A stretch of 35,535 bases of DNA from Hyphomonadaceae bacterium (GTDB lineage: Bacteria > Pseudomonadota > Alphaproteobacteria > Caulobacterales > Maricaulaceae): the NCBI GenBank assembly GCA_013001295.1, contig JABDMW010000011.1:1-35535 (forward strand), written 5' to 3'. The translations under genes were made by a program, and so were the position numbers. Under the pieces are notes generated by a model, which saw nothing but the letters and a program-made list of their open reading frames with translations, searched no databases and was not told where the DNA came from. Below are positions 17,509 through 25,554 of the stretch, piece after piece (positions within the stretch are counted from its first letter, which is position 1; the number at the start of each line of letters is the position of its first letter).

Positions 17509-17720
17509 AAGTGCCTATCCCGTCGCAGACGAATCTAAATCAAAGTGTGGCAGTTAAATTGCACAAAAAACAAGTGAAAATTGAGTTGCAGTTTCCTGAA
17601 CACGATGGGGCATATGATAAACTTACGTCGATCATCTCCGGGCATCGAAAGAGACCTGACTTAAGACCCGATTAAGAGGTGGCCGATATTCTTTTTCAAG
17701 CGAATCGGGGGGGCACATAC

Positions 17721-18896
17721 ATGCACAATAAGAATTTCATTAAGTGGGCGACAATTGCTTTGGGGCCTGCTTGTATATTTCTTTTGTTTGTAAGTTCTTA
17801 TTCCTTACGGTTGGAGCAAGGTTTTATTCTGAATGATCTCAATTTTCTGATCGGCCGGGATCTGGTCAACACCTGGCAATACGGTGTTGCAGCGTTTACC
17901 GAAAACCCGGCGCTGAATTATGATCCAGGTGTCTATAATGCCAAATTGGATCAAATCATTCCCGGCATCGACTATCCGTACCAGCAATGGTCGTATCCGC
18001 CGCATTTCATGCTGTTGGCGGCGCCATTCGGATTTATGGGATACAATTTGGTTTTTGTAGCATTTCTTCTGACCAGTCTGGCTCTGTACTGGAAATTTAT
18101 CATGAAGCCGTTTGAAAGCATTGATGTACGCTTGGCCCTTTTGCTAACGCCGCCGTTGTTCTTTTGCCTGATCAGTGGCAATTTATCAGCTTATATTGCG
18201 GTCATTTTCGTTGTCGTGTTTCGCACGATGGATGAACGCCCGGTACTGGCGGGCATACTCATCGCGCTTTTAACCGTCAAACCGCAGGTCGGGTTCTTGT
18301 TCCCGGTCTTCCTGTTGGCGAGCGGCCGGTATAGGGTTTTTGCTGCGGCCACGATCGCGACCCTTGCCTTTGTTGGCGCATCGATCCTGATCCATGGTTT
18401 GGCGCCGTGGGAGACCTATATCAATGCCGGAATAGGGCAACAGGCCAATTTGATCACTAATAGTGAAATCGGGATTCTCGGGCTGATGCCGACTTTAACA
18501 ACGAATTTGGGTATTCTCGGTGTTCCCATGGAAACAGGCACGCTTATTCAGATAGCCGTCGCTATTCCACTGGTTGTCGCCATGATCTGGGTGTGCCGCA
18601 AACAACAAGACCCGTTTTTACAGTATGCAGTTTTTTTAGGCGTCAGTTTTGCCGCCACACCGTATCTGATGATTTATGATACGGTGGTTTTGGCTTGGTT
18701 GATTTTATCACTTTTGGTGATGTATCCCGCCAAATTTATGCAAAAATCGATATATCTATTGTTGATGTTGCTACCGATTATTGGCGTTGTGCTCGTTCAA
18801 TTCGGCATCACCGGGACATATCTCATCATGTTCGGCTTGGCGATTTGGACTTTACAGGCTGCCTGGCCAAAACCTAACCTAGTCCAACCTCCTTAA
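17721..18896 (+). CDS. Membrane glycosyltransferase, GT87 (DUF2029) type
   Basis: This is a polytopic inner-membrane protein of 391 residues with about ten hydrophobic segments. It resembles the GT-C family GT87, which uses polyprenyl-phosphate sugars as donors, such as the mycobacterial mannosyltransferases. Features seen are an early GRDLVNTWQYG stretch with a conserved Asp, the PYQQWSYPPH segment after the first large loop, and the LLTVKPQVGFLFP motif (K-P-Q) in mid-protein. The ATG at 17721 has a run of Gs seven bases upstream; a GTG at 17679 would add 14 residues but lacks a spaced ribosome site. It is followed 14 bases later by a hexapeptide acyltransferase, so both may modify one surface glycan or lipid. 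Substrate unknown. Confidence 0.8.
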   Translation: MHNKNFIKWATIALGPACIFLLFVSSYSLRLEQGFILNDLNFLIGRDLVNTWQYGVAAFTENPALNYDPGVYNAKLDQIIPGIDYPYQQWSYPPHFMLLAAPFGFMGYNLVFVAFLLTSLALYWKFIMKPFESIDVRLALLLTPPLFFCLISGNLSAYIAVIFVVVFRTMDERPVLAGILIALLTVKPQVGFLFPVFLLASGRYRVFAAATIATLAFVGASILIHGLAPWETYINAGIGQQANLITNSEIGILGLMPTLTTNLGILGVPMETGTLIQIAVAIPLVVAMIWVCRKQQDPFLQYAVFLGVSFAATPYLMIYDTVVLAWLILSLLVMYPAKFMQKSIYLLLMLLPIIGVVLVQFGITGTYLIMFGLAIWTLQAAWPKPNLVQPP

Positions 18897-18910
18897 AAGA
18901 AAGACGATTT

Positions 18911-19477
18911 ATGCCGTTTTTAAATCAATTGGAACTCAACTCCCTCGGGTTCAAGCGCTTGGGTAAGAATGTGCGCATCAGTGAAAAAGCGTCCATTTAT
19001 AACGCGGATCAGATCGAAATAGGGGACCATAGTCGGATTGACGACTTCTGCGTTATCTCAGGCAATGTCAAAATTGGCCGCAATGTCCATATCGCCATAT
19101 ATTCACAACTCAGCGGCGGCAGACCGGGCATTGAAATGTGTGATTTTTCAGGCCTGGCCTATGGCTGTCAGATTTTCGCCCAATCGGATGACTATTCCGG
19201 CACGACCATGACCAATCCTACAGTTCCAGCCGAGTACAAATCGGAAGCAGAAGCGCCGATAACAATTGGGCGTCACTGCATTATTGGCACAAACAGCATT
19301 GTCCTGCCTGGTGTTCACATCCAGGAAGGGACATCGGTCGGGGCCATGTCGATGGTCACGAAAACCACCGAGCCCTGGTCGATTTACTTCGGTGCGCCCG
19401 CTAAACGCATCAAAGCCCGCAAGAAAGATTTGCTTGAACTCGAAAAGGCGTATTTGGCGTCAGAACAAATCAACTAA
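18911..19477 (+). CDS. Acyltransferase of the left-handed beta-helix (hexapeptide repeat) family
   Basis: This 188-residue protein shows the hexapeptide-repeat pattern of trimeric O-acetyltransferases such as WbbJ/LacA-type enzymes. The repeats run through ASIYNADQIEIGDHSRI, NVKIGRNVHI, APITIGRHCIIGTNSIVLPG and VHIQEGTSVGAMSMV. The terminal FGAPAKRIKARK matches the usual G.PAK..K ending. Its likely role is to transfer an acetyl group from acetyl-CoA to a sugar in the cytoplasm. It follows the GT87-like gene by 14 bases and is preceded by AAAAGAAAG, a weak purine-rich ribosome site. The acceptor is unknown; an aminosugar or polysaccharide precursor is an inference from the neighbour. Confidence 0.88.
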   Translation: MPFLNQLELNSLGFKRLGKNVRISEKASIYNADQIEIGDHSRIDDFCVISGNVKIGRNVHIAIYSQLSGGRPGIEMCDFSGLAYGCQIFAQSDDYSGTTMTNPTVPAEYKSEAEAPITIGRHCIIGTNSIVLPGVHIQEGTSVGAMSMVTKTTEPWSIYFGAPAKRIKARKKDLLELEKAYLASEQIN

Positions 19478-19512
19478 TACCTGATACTTGTTTTTGAATA
19501 TTTTAAAGTAAA

Positions 19513-19602
19513 TGGCGGATGGGGAGGGATTCGAACCCCCGATAGACTTTCACCTATGCCGGTTTTCAAGACCGGTGCATTCAACCACTCTGCCACCCAT
19601 CC
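19513..19602 (-). tRNA. tRNA-Ser(UGA)
   Basis: On the minus strand this 90-base gene folds as a class II tRNA. The acceptor arms GGATGGG and CCCATCC pair over seven bases, followed by discriminator G and an encoded CCA. The anticodon stem CCGGT/ACCGG encloses CTTGAAA, giving anticodon TGA, which reads UCA and related serine codons. The D arm (GGCAGAGTGGTTGAATGC), long variable arm and T arm with GGTTCGAATCC are all visible. Serine identity fits the G discriminator and long variable arm. Confidence 0.97.
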
Positions 19603-19626
19603 GCTGGAAAACTGCGTTAGCAAGTG

Positions 19627-19655
19627 TTGATAGGCTTAGCAAGTCCCAGATTCAA
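19627..19655 (-). promoter_or_regulatory. Candidate promoter of tRNA-Ser
   Basis: On the minus strand TTGAAT (19650-19655) and TATCAA (19627-19632) are separated by exactly 17 bases. Each matches 4/6 of the standard boxes. Initiation would fall roughly 18 bases before the mature tRNA 5' end. Spacing and position are good and the match is moderate. Confidence 0.4.
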
Positions 19656-19885
19656 AAACTGTGCGTTTAATGTGAAAAAACCCCGTAAGCGCTAGAGAAG
19701 GCGACTTTGACGCCCGTATTTTTAACGTTTTGCAAACCCTGAATTCTAAACAGTAATTAAGCCTGTCTTCTAACTTGGATTTAAAGTTACCGCTTTATGT
19801 TGATCTCATAACGAAAATACCGGGGCAGTCCCGACAGCCATATTTCAAAAGAAAATGGCTATTGGAATTAGGTAAGGGAATTATT
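19656..19885. other. Gene-free spacer before rlpA
   Basis: This spacer separates the divergent tRNA-Ser and rlpA genes. The rlpA frame is open from 19775, but those extra 37 codons have no ribosome site, while the ATG at 19886 does. I see no strong promoter, repeat or RNA structure; the rlpA promoter must lie here but I cannot place it. Confidence 0.5.
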
Positions 19886-20992
19886 ATGGTGGGCACTACA
19901 ATTAAGAAGCGTAAGAATTCAATATATATGGCGAGTATAGCAGCATTGGCGGCCATGGGCATGTCGGCTTGCAGCACAACATCGGTCGTTCACGTCGCCG
20001 ATGCGAAAGCCGCTCCGATTACTTTTAAATTAGACCAAGAGCTGGTTCAAAACGTTGCGACCACCCAACCGAGAACACCTTCTTATTCAACAATACCGTA
20101 TACAAGCGCACCGGTTTACGCAGAGCCAGCAGCGCCCGTATACAGTGAACCAACACGTCCAGCCCCCCGGCCCATTCTACCTACGCCTGAGTTTGATCAG
20201 CGTTCGGTAGACCGTGATCTTTATGCGCATCAAAGGGTTGGCAAAAGATATTCCATTATGGGCAAGTCATATACGCCAAAGCATCAGCCCGGTTACGACA
20301 AAACCGGAACAGCATCCTGGTACGGCGATAAATTTCACGGCAAACCGACAGCAACCGGTGAGCCCTATGATATGAATGACATCACGGCAGCACATAAGAC
20401 CTTACCGCTGAATAGCATGGTCTTTGTGACAAACCTGGAAACAGGCAACGGCATGATGGTCCGCGTTAATGATCGTGGGCCCTTTGTTGATGGCCGCATC
20501 ATTGATCTCAGCCGCGCTTCAGCTAAAGCTTTGGGGCTGTTTAGCTCTGGTTTGGCTAAAGTCCGCGTTCAATATGCGGGTCCGGCTGACCCAATGGCTG
20601 CAAAATCTGCGATTGCGCCGGCGCCGCGTCCTGTGGCACCTGTTTACGAGCAGGATGAAGAACCGGCTTTGGTTGTCGAAACTCCAAATTATCAGCCGCT
20701 TCGTGATTTGGGCGAGCAATCAACGACGCCGGCCGCACCTGTCGCATTGCCGCAACAGCAATTTCCGTTCCAGCCTGTCACGCCACAACAACCGCGGCAA
20801 GACTGGAGAAATGCGGTACCACAAACAGTACTGCCTGAATCGCCGCAAGCCGTTCAAAGCCCTCAAGGCGACGAGCCTGTGACGTTGACAATAACCGGCC
20901 CTGTGCATCTCGCATCTGATAAATCTGATCCGCAGGCCAAGGCGAAGTTTATCCCTGCTGTGAACTACAGGGAAATTCCGGCTAAAAAATAG
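19886..20992 (+). CDS. rlpA: RlpA-type septal ring lytic transglycosylase lipoprotein (no SPOR domain seen)
   Basis: RlpA proteins are outer-membrane lipoproteins that cleave denuded glycan strands of peptidoglycan at division sites. The preferred ATG has AAGGGA seven bases upstream and gives 368 residues with a signal peptide ending at a cysteine (MGMSAC). A Pro/Ala/Tyr-rich linker follows. The double-psi beta-barrel runs from about residue 140 to 230, with GTASWYGDKFHGKPTATGE, LPLNSMVFVTN and VNDRGPFVDGRIIDLS. The C-terminal 130 residues are Pro/Gln-rich and end in a short beta-like stretch. I see no SPOR domain, which E. coli RlpA carries there. It is followed by a strong terminator, so it is probably transcribed separately from the carboxypeptidase gene. 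Confidence 0.92.
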   Translation: MVGTTIKKRKNSIYMASIAALAAMGMSACSTTSVVHVADAKAAPITFKLDQELVQNVATTQPRTPSYSTIPYTSAPVYAEPAAPVYSEPTRPAPRPILPTPEFDQRSVDRDLYAHQRVGKRYSIMGKSYTPKHQPGYDKTGTASWYGDKFHGKPTATGEPYDMNDITAAHKTLPLNSMVFVTNLETGNGMMVRVNDRGPFVDGRIIDLSRASAKALGLFSSGLAKVRVQYAGPADPMAAKSAIAPAPRPVAPVYEQDEEPALVVETPNYQPLRDLGEQSTTPAAPVALPQQQFPFQPVTPQQPRQDWRNAVPQTVLPESPQAVQSPQGDEPVTLTITGPVHLASDKSDPQAKAKFIPAVNYREIPAKK

Positions 20993-21000
20993 CATTCTAT

Positions 21001-21025
21001 GGGCCGAAGCCTTTACCTTGGCCCC
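21001..21025. other. Stem-loop just after rlpA
   Basis: GGGCC-g-AAG and CTT-GGCCC pair over eight bases with one bulged G, around a seven-base loop. It lies eight bases after the rlpA stop and 18 bases before the terminator hairpin. It may protect the rlpA mRNA 3' end; it has no U-tract and so is not itself a terminator. Confidence 0.4.
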
Positions 21026-21043
21026 CAGCTATGAAATTCTAAC

Positions 21044-21067
21044 AGGAGTGCTTCGGCGCTCCTTTTT
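21044..21067 (+). terminator. Rho-independent terminator with UUCG loop
   Basis: AGGAGTGC and GCGCTCCT form an eight-pair stem (one G-U pair) around the very stable loop TTCG, followed directly by a five-T run. It ends rlpA transcription and stands only 11 bases before the next start codon. Confidence 0.88.
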
Positions 21068-21078
21068 GATTCTTAGCC

Positions 21079-22248
21079 ATGGCCCTACCAATGAGACTAT
21101 TTATATCTTCGATTGCCCTCTTCCTGGCATTCTCCTTATCGGCATTATCATTTGCGCAGGATGACAACCGCTATTTCCCGACACCTGCCAAACATTTGAT
21201 TATTATCGATCACGATAGCGGCGAAATCCTGTTTGAGAAAAATGCACGTGTCCCGATGGCCCCGGCCTCGATGACAAAAATCATGACGGCCAGCGTTGTA
21301 TTTGATCGCTTAAAGTCTGGCACGCTTTCGCTCACCGACGAGTTTGAAGTCAGCGAGAATGCGTGGCGGCGCGGTGGCGCGAAATCCGGATCATCGACCA
21401 TGTTTCTTGATCTTAACTCCAAGGCCAGTGTCTCTGATCTCTTGCGCGGTGTTATCGTTCAATCCGGTAATGATGCGTGTATTGTTTTGGCAGAAGCAAT
21501 TGCCGGCAGCGAAAGCAATTTCGCGAAAATGATGAATGACAAGGCCGAGGAACTCGGCTTAACAACCGCGAACTTCAAAAACTCAACGGGATGGCCGGAT
21601 GATGAGCACGTCATCAGCGCTTATGATCTGGCCATTCTTTCAAGCCATACGATCAATGAGCATCCCGAGCTTTATAAAATCTACGCCGAGCGAAGTTTCA
21701 AATGGAACGGCATTACCCAGCCGAACCGTAACCCGCTATTCGGGGCTCGTTCACATGGCGCGGATGGCTTGAAAACCGGACACACAGAAATATCGAAATA
21801 TGGCTTTGTCGGATCTGCCGTGCGGGATGGCAAACGTCGTATTTTCGTGGTCAACGGACTGGAAAGCAAAGCGCAAAGACGTTTAGAATCCATCCGGATT
21901 ATGAATGCGGCATTTAACGCCTTTAACAGCTATGGCCTGTTCAAATCCGGCGATAAAGTCGGATCAGCAGACGTGTATATGGGTGTGGAAGCAACGGTTC
22001 CGCTGATCGTTAAATCCGATGTCAGCGTGGGCTTGCACAAGGCGCAGCGCTCGGACCTGAAAGTCAGCGTCCAATATAAAGGACCCGTCGCCGCGCCAGT
22101 CGCTGAGGGTGACGAGATTGCAAAATTGGTTATATCTGCCGAAGGAATGGAAGACCGCAGGGTTCCCCTGTATGCGGGCGCATCGGTTGCCCGGAAGTCA
22201 TTCTTTGGCCGTTTCATCGCGGGTATACTCCAGAAAATAAGAGGCTAG
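21079..22248 (+). CDS. D-alanyl-D-alanine carboxypeptidase (PBP5/6 type, family S11)
   Basis: This low-molecular-mass penicillin-binding protein removes the terminal D-Ala from peptidoglycan stem peptides in the periplasm. It has 389 residues. The signal peptide (about 1-26) ends near SFAQ. The three catalytic motifs are S64-M-T-K67, S129-G-N131 and K232-T-G234. A PBP5-type C-terminal beta domain (about 275-370) is followed by an end resembling the amphipathic membrane anchor (FFGRFIAGILQKIRG). Neither the ATG at 21079 nor the one at 21091 has a clear ribosome site, and a terminator lies just upstream. It is followed by tmk after four bases and heads the tmk-holB-tatD run. Confidence 0.95.
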   Translation: MALPMRLFISSIALFLAFSLSALSFAQDDNRYFPTPAKHLIIIDHDSGEILFEKNARVPMAPASMTKIMTASVVFDRLKSGTLSLTDEFEVSENAWRRGGAKSGSSTMFLDLNSKASVSDLLRGVIVQSGNDACIVLAEAIAGSESNFAKMMNDKAEELGLTTANFKNSTGWPDDEHVISAYDLAILSSHTINEHPELYKIYAERSFKWNGITQPNRNPLFGARSHGADGLKTGHTEISKYGFVGSAVRDGKRRIFVVNGLESKAQRRLESIRIMNAAFNAFNSYGLFKSGDKVGSADVYMGVEATVPLIVKSDVSVGLHKAQRSDLKVSVQYKGPVAAPVAEGDEIAKLVISAEGMEDRRVPLYAGASVARKSFFGRFIAGILQKIRG

Positions 22249-22252
22249 CTCT

Positions 22253-22894
22253 ATGGAACGCGGAAAATTCATAACGTTTGAAGGTGGCGAAGGCGCGGGC
22301 AAAACGACACAAGCCGAGCGCATTGTTGAAGCCCTTGGCGAGGCAGGTATCGAAGCTATTCTGACGCGTGAGCCTGGCGGCACTTTCGGCGCGGAAGCGA
22401 TCCGCGACCTTGTCCTCGCTGGCACGCATGAACGATGGTCCGGCATGACAGAACTCTTGTTGATGTATGCCGCGCGGCTGGATCATGTCGAAAAATTGAT
22501 CAAGCCGTCTCTGGAACGGGGTGTCTGGGTTATATGCGACCGTTTCAGCGATTCCAGCATGGCCTATCAAGGACATGCGCGCGGACTGGGCGCAGATCGA
22601 GTTGCCGCCGTTCACGCAGCCGTCATGGACGGATTTGCGCCTGATATGACCATCTTGTTTGATATTGACCCCATCCTGTCGCAAAAACGCGTTCAGACGC
22701 GCGGTGAAGACCTTTCACGGTTTGATACAGAAGAGCTCGAGTTTCACAAAAAGCTTCGCACCGCGTTTCTTCAAATCGCTGACGAAAATGCAGACCGGTT
22801 TCATACAGTAGATGCTGCATCGTCTCGTGACGCCATTACAATGCAAATCCAGCATGCCATGATGCAAAAGTTTCCGGACATCAAGCTTGGCTAA
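22253..22894 (+). CDS. tmk: Thymidylate kinase
   Basis: Thymidylate kinase phosphorylates dTMP to dTDP with ATP, in the cytoplasm, for DNA precursor supply. The 213 residues match the family. The P-loop is EGGEGAGKTT (10-19), the substrate motif is REPGGT (39-44), and the Asp-Arg-Phe signature is at 96-98 (CDRFSDSSMAYQG). A lid-region Arg cluster follows near residue 145. AGAGG lies about eight bases before the ATG. It begins four bases after the carboxypeptidase stop and overlaps the holB frame by eight bases, so the three are probably one transcript. Confidence 0.97.
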   Translation: MERGKFITFEGGEGAGKTTQAERIVEALGEAGIEAILTREPGGTFGAEAIRDLVLAGTHERWSGMTELLLMYAARLDHVEKLIKPSLERGVWVICDRFSDSSMAYQGHARGLGADRVAAVHAAVMDGFAPDMTILFDIDPILSQKRVQTRGEDLSRFDTEELEFHKKLRTAFLQIADENADRFHTVDAASSRDAITMQIQHAMMQKFPDIKLG

Positions 22895-23945
22895 AGGGGA
22901 CACATTCGTTGCTCCTGAAGCCGATCAGGCCGATGGCTGCCCGCATCCACGCGAGGTTTATGACCTCATTGGACACCGTTCAGCTGAGCAATTGTTCGCC
23001 AAACAATTTGCGGACAATAAACTGCATCATGCCTGGCTGATAAACGGCCCGAAAGGCATCGGTAAAGCAACGCTGGCCTACCGGATGATCCGTACGGTTC
23101 TCGGCGGAAAACCCAATACGCCTAGGCATTTGGATGTGCCGCCGGAAGATCAGAAAGCCCAGCGAATACAATCGCTGGGACATGGTGACTTTCTGCTGAT
23201 CCGGCGTCCATATGACGAAAAAACCAAAAAACTGCGAACAGAAATCCCGATCGCAGAAACACGCAAGATAAGCTCATTTTTCTCGCGAAAAGCTTCGGAA
23301 GGCGGATGGCGTGTATGTTTGATTGACTCGATAGACGAAATGAACCGCAATGCGACCAATGCCGTCTTAAAGACGCTCGAGGAGCCACCCGAGAAAGCCT
23401 TGATCATTCTGATATCGAAAGCGCCTGGACGGTTATTGCCAACGATCAGGTCACGGTGTCTCAATCTACCATTGCGTCCCGTACCACCCGATGAACTCCA
23501 ATCGTGGTTGGACACGAAATGTGATGCCGACGCAACCGATATCGCTGCAGCCGTTCATCTGGCGAAAGGCGCGCCCGGGAAAGCCTTGTCTCTTATCCAA
23601 AACGCGGAAACCGTACTCAGACCGCTTCAACGTTTTCTGGACGGGTTTCCAAAGGATAATTTGCGTACGCTGCATTCAATCTCGGACGCACTAGCCGCAC
23701 CGTCTGCCGTTGTCTCGTACGACCTATTTTGGGACTCACTGGACGAGCTTATAGGAGCGCAGGCCATCTATGCGGCGACAGGGGAGTGGAGGAGCGCGTA
23801 TGGTCCGATCACCCTACAAAAAAGTCCGGAAAACTGGATCCAGCTGAAAAACGATCTTAATGATATGCGCATGGCGCAAGCCGGACTGAACATGAATAAA
23901 AAGACTGTCATACTGAATGCCTTGTCCCAGTTCGGAGCCGCCTGA
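22887..23945 (+). CDS. holB: DNA polymerase III delta' subunit
   Basis: Delta' is part of the clamp loader that places the sliding clamp on DNA. The 352-residue protein carries an AAA+ domain with Walker A GPKGIGKATLA (54-64), an LIDSIDEMNRNATNAVLKTLEEPP segment split around residues 145-170, and the SRC sensor motif in RSRCLNLPLRP. The four-cysteine zinc site of some relatives is not evident. The start is uncertain: the assigned TTG overlaps tmk, while an AAAGGGGA ribosome-like site just downstream has no in-frame ATG, GTG or TTG at the right distance. The stop shares its last base with the tatD start (TGATG). Confidence 0.93.
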   Translation: MAKGDTFVAPEADQADGCPHPREVYDLIGHRSAEQLFAKQFADNKLHHAWLINGPKGIGKATLAYRMIRTVLGGKPNTPRHLDVPPEDQKAQRIQSLGHGDFLLIRRPYDEKTKKLRTEIPIAETRKISSFFSRKASEGGWRVCLIDSIDEMNRNATNAVLKTLEEPPEKALIILISKAPGRLLPTIRSRCLNLPLRPVPPDELQSWLDTKCDADATDIAAAVHLAKGAPGKALSLIQNAETVLRPLQRFLDGFPKDNLRTLHSISDALAAPSAVVSYDLFWDSLDELIGAQAIYAATGEWRSAYGPITLQKSPENWIQLKNDLNDMRMAQAGLNMNKKTVILNALSQFGAA

Positions 23946-24727
23946 TGTTTGTCGACAGCCACGTCAATTTGCACGGCGAACAGTTTGAAGACGATCTTGA
24001 TGCGGTTGTTGAACGCGCCTGGGCCCGGGACGTCTCGACCATGTTGACGATTTGTTGCAAATTATCAGAGTTTGAGCCGGTGTTAGCGGTCGCAGAAAAA
24101 TTCGATAATATGTTTGCTTCAGTGGGCACACACCCGCACGAAGCCCGCGAAAACCCTGATATAAAGCCCGAGGACTTGATTGAGAAATCCAGGCACCCGA
24201 AAGTCATTGGCATTGGCGAAACCGGACTCGATTTTCATTACAACTACTCGGACCGTGATGTTCAATTCACTAATTTTCATTCTCATATTGTTGCCGCGCG
24301 TAAAACTCAATTGCCGTTGATCATTCACAGTCGCAATGCAGACACTGAAATGGCTGATTTATTGGAAACCGAGATGAAAAAGGGTGCCTTTCCAGCGCTT
24401 TTGCATTGCTATACGGGCGGTGAAGACCTCGCCAGACGCGCTGCTGATCTTGGATTGTATTTCTCGCTCTCAGGCATTTTGAGCTTTAAAAACGCCAATG
24501 CGTTGCGGAAAATCGCCAGATCTTTGCCGGAAGACCGGATCCTCATCGAGACCGATTGTCCATATTTAGCGCCGGTTCCTTATAGGGGGCGGCGAAATGA
24601 ACCATCATATGTGGTCGAGGTTGCACAGGCACTCGCAGATGTGAAACAATGGAGCTTGGAAACAACCGCGCAAAAGACCAGCGAGGCGTTTTATAATTTA
24701 TTCAAGAAAGCGACACGTCCGACATGA
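23945..24727 (+). CDS. TatD-family metal-dependent hydrolase with altered first metal motif
   Basis: TatD proteins are cytoplasmic TIM-barrel hydrolases with 3'-5' exonuclease activity on DNA or RNA. The 260 residues match in length. Conserved parts are GIGETGLDFHYN with the bridging Glu, LIIHSRNAD, LLHCYTGG and IETDCPYLAP near the end. The N-terminal metal motif, usually HxH (as in DSHCHLD), reads DSHVNLH here, so the second His is Asn8, with another His at residue 10. This may be a lineage variant. The start overlaps the holB stop by one base, and its stop overlaps the next gene by four bases, indicating translational coupling. Confidence 0.9.
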   Translation: MFVDSHVNLHGEQFEDDLDAVVERAWARDVSTMLTICCKLSEFEPVLAVAEKFDNMFASVGTHPHEARENPDIKPEDLIEKSRHPKVIGIGETGLDFHYNYSDRDVQFTNFHSHIVAARKTQLPLIIHSRNADTEMADLLETEMKKGAFPALLHCYTGGEDLARRAADLGLYFSLSGILSFKNANALRKIARSLPEDRILIETDCPYLAPVPYRGRRNEPSYVVEVAQALADVKQWSLETTAQKTSEAFYNLFKKATRPT

Positions 24728-25554
24728 TCCGAAATTTAAAAGTCACATTGCTCGGTACGGGATCATCGGGTGGCGTCCCGCGTGTCGGCGGCGATTGGGG
24801 GGCTTGTGATCCCAAACAGCCCAGGAATAGGCGGCGTCGATGTTCAATTTTAGTAGAATATTGGGAAGGAAAAGAAACTGTTCCGCAAGAAGAAAAAACG
24901 ATCGTTCTTGTCGACACTTCGCCAGATCTGCGCGAACAGTTATTGGATAGCGGGACCCGTCATATCGACGCCGTATTGTTCACTCATGATCACGGTGACC
25001 AAACCAATGGTATGGATGATTTACGTGCGTTAGCTTATAGGAAACGCACCCAAATACCTGTTTTTATGAATGAATTTACAAAAACTGCGCTCTTGCAGCG
25101 GTTTCGGTATTGTTTCGAAAAGCCTGACGGCCGCATTCATCCACCCATCTTAGATTTACAGGCTCTTATTCAAGGCGGAGAAATTTTAGAAATTTCAGGG
25201 GCAGGTGGTAAAATCAAGGTCGAAGTCTTCGAGGTCGGGCATGGAAATGTCGATTCATTAGCATTCAAATTTTGCGATCAACTCGCATACTCACCAGATG
25301 TTCACACAATCGACAAACAGGCATTTGAGGTCTTGGATGAGGTTAATGTCTGGGTTGTCGATGCTTTACGGTACCACGAAAGCCCATCACACGCTCATGC
25401 CGATAAAGCATTGCAATGGGGTGCCCAAACCCGTTGTAAACAATTGATCTTTACCAATATGCATATTGATATGGACTATGGAACGTTGCGTTCCGAGCTG
25501 CCGGGCAATCAGGTCGTTGGGTATGACGGTATGGAAATCCACCAACAGTTTTAG
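24724..25554 (+). CDS. Metallo-beta-lactamase-fold hydrolase, PhnP-like
   Basis: This is a 276-residue MBL-fold protein of the PhnP/phosphodiesterase branch, which commonly sits beside tatD in alphaproteobacteria. The N-terminal LLGTGSSGGVPR and GACDP motifs are typical. The metal motif normally written HxHxDH reads H88-D-H90-G-D92-Q93, so the last His is Gln. The following GMDDLRAL is conserved. Later parts are VGHGNVDSLAF, a DALRYHESPSHAHADK segment and LIFTNMHIDMDYGTLR. The substrate may be a cyclic or modified nucleotide phosphodiester, by analogy only. It ends the transcription run; a 244-base AT-rich spacer follows. Confidence 0.9.
   Translation: MIRNLKVTLLGTGSSGGVPRVGGDWGACDPKQPRNRRRRCSILVEYWEGKETVPQEEKTIVLVDTSPDLREQLLDSGTRHIDAVLFTHDHGDQTNGMDDLRALAYRKRTQIPVFMNEFTKTALLQRFRYCFEKPDGRIHPPILDLQALIQGGEILEISGAGGKIKVEVFEVGHGNVDSLAFKFCDQLAYSPDVHTIDKQAFEVLDEVNVWVVDALRYHESPSHAHADKALQWGAQTRCKQLIFTNMHIDMDYGTLRSELPGNQVVGYDGMEIHQQF

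Noticed and set aside
17291-17557. Ser-rich plus-strand frame opposite the small acidic protein
   Set aside because: It has the composition of a shadow frame of the minus-strand gene, with no ribosome site or family features.
19513-19602. tRNA-Ser as an integration site
   Set aside because: No integrase gene, direct repeat of the tRNA end or composition break is seen beside it.
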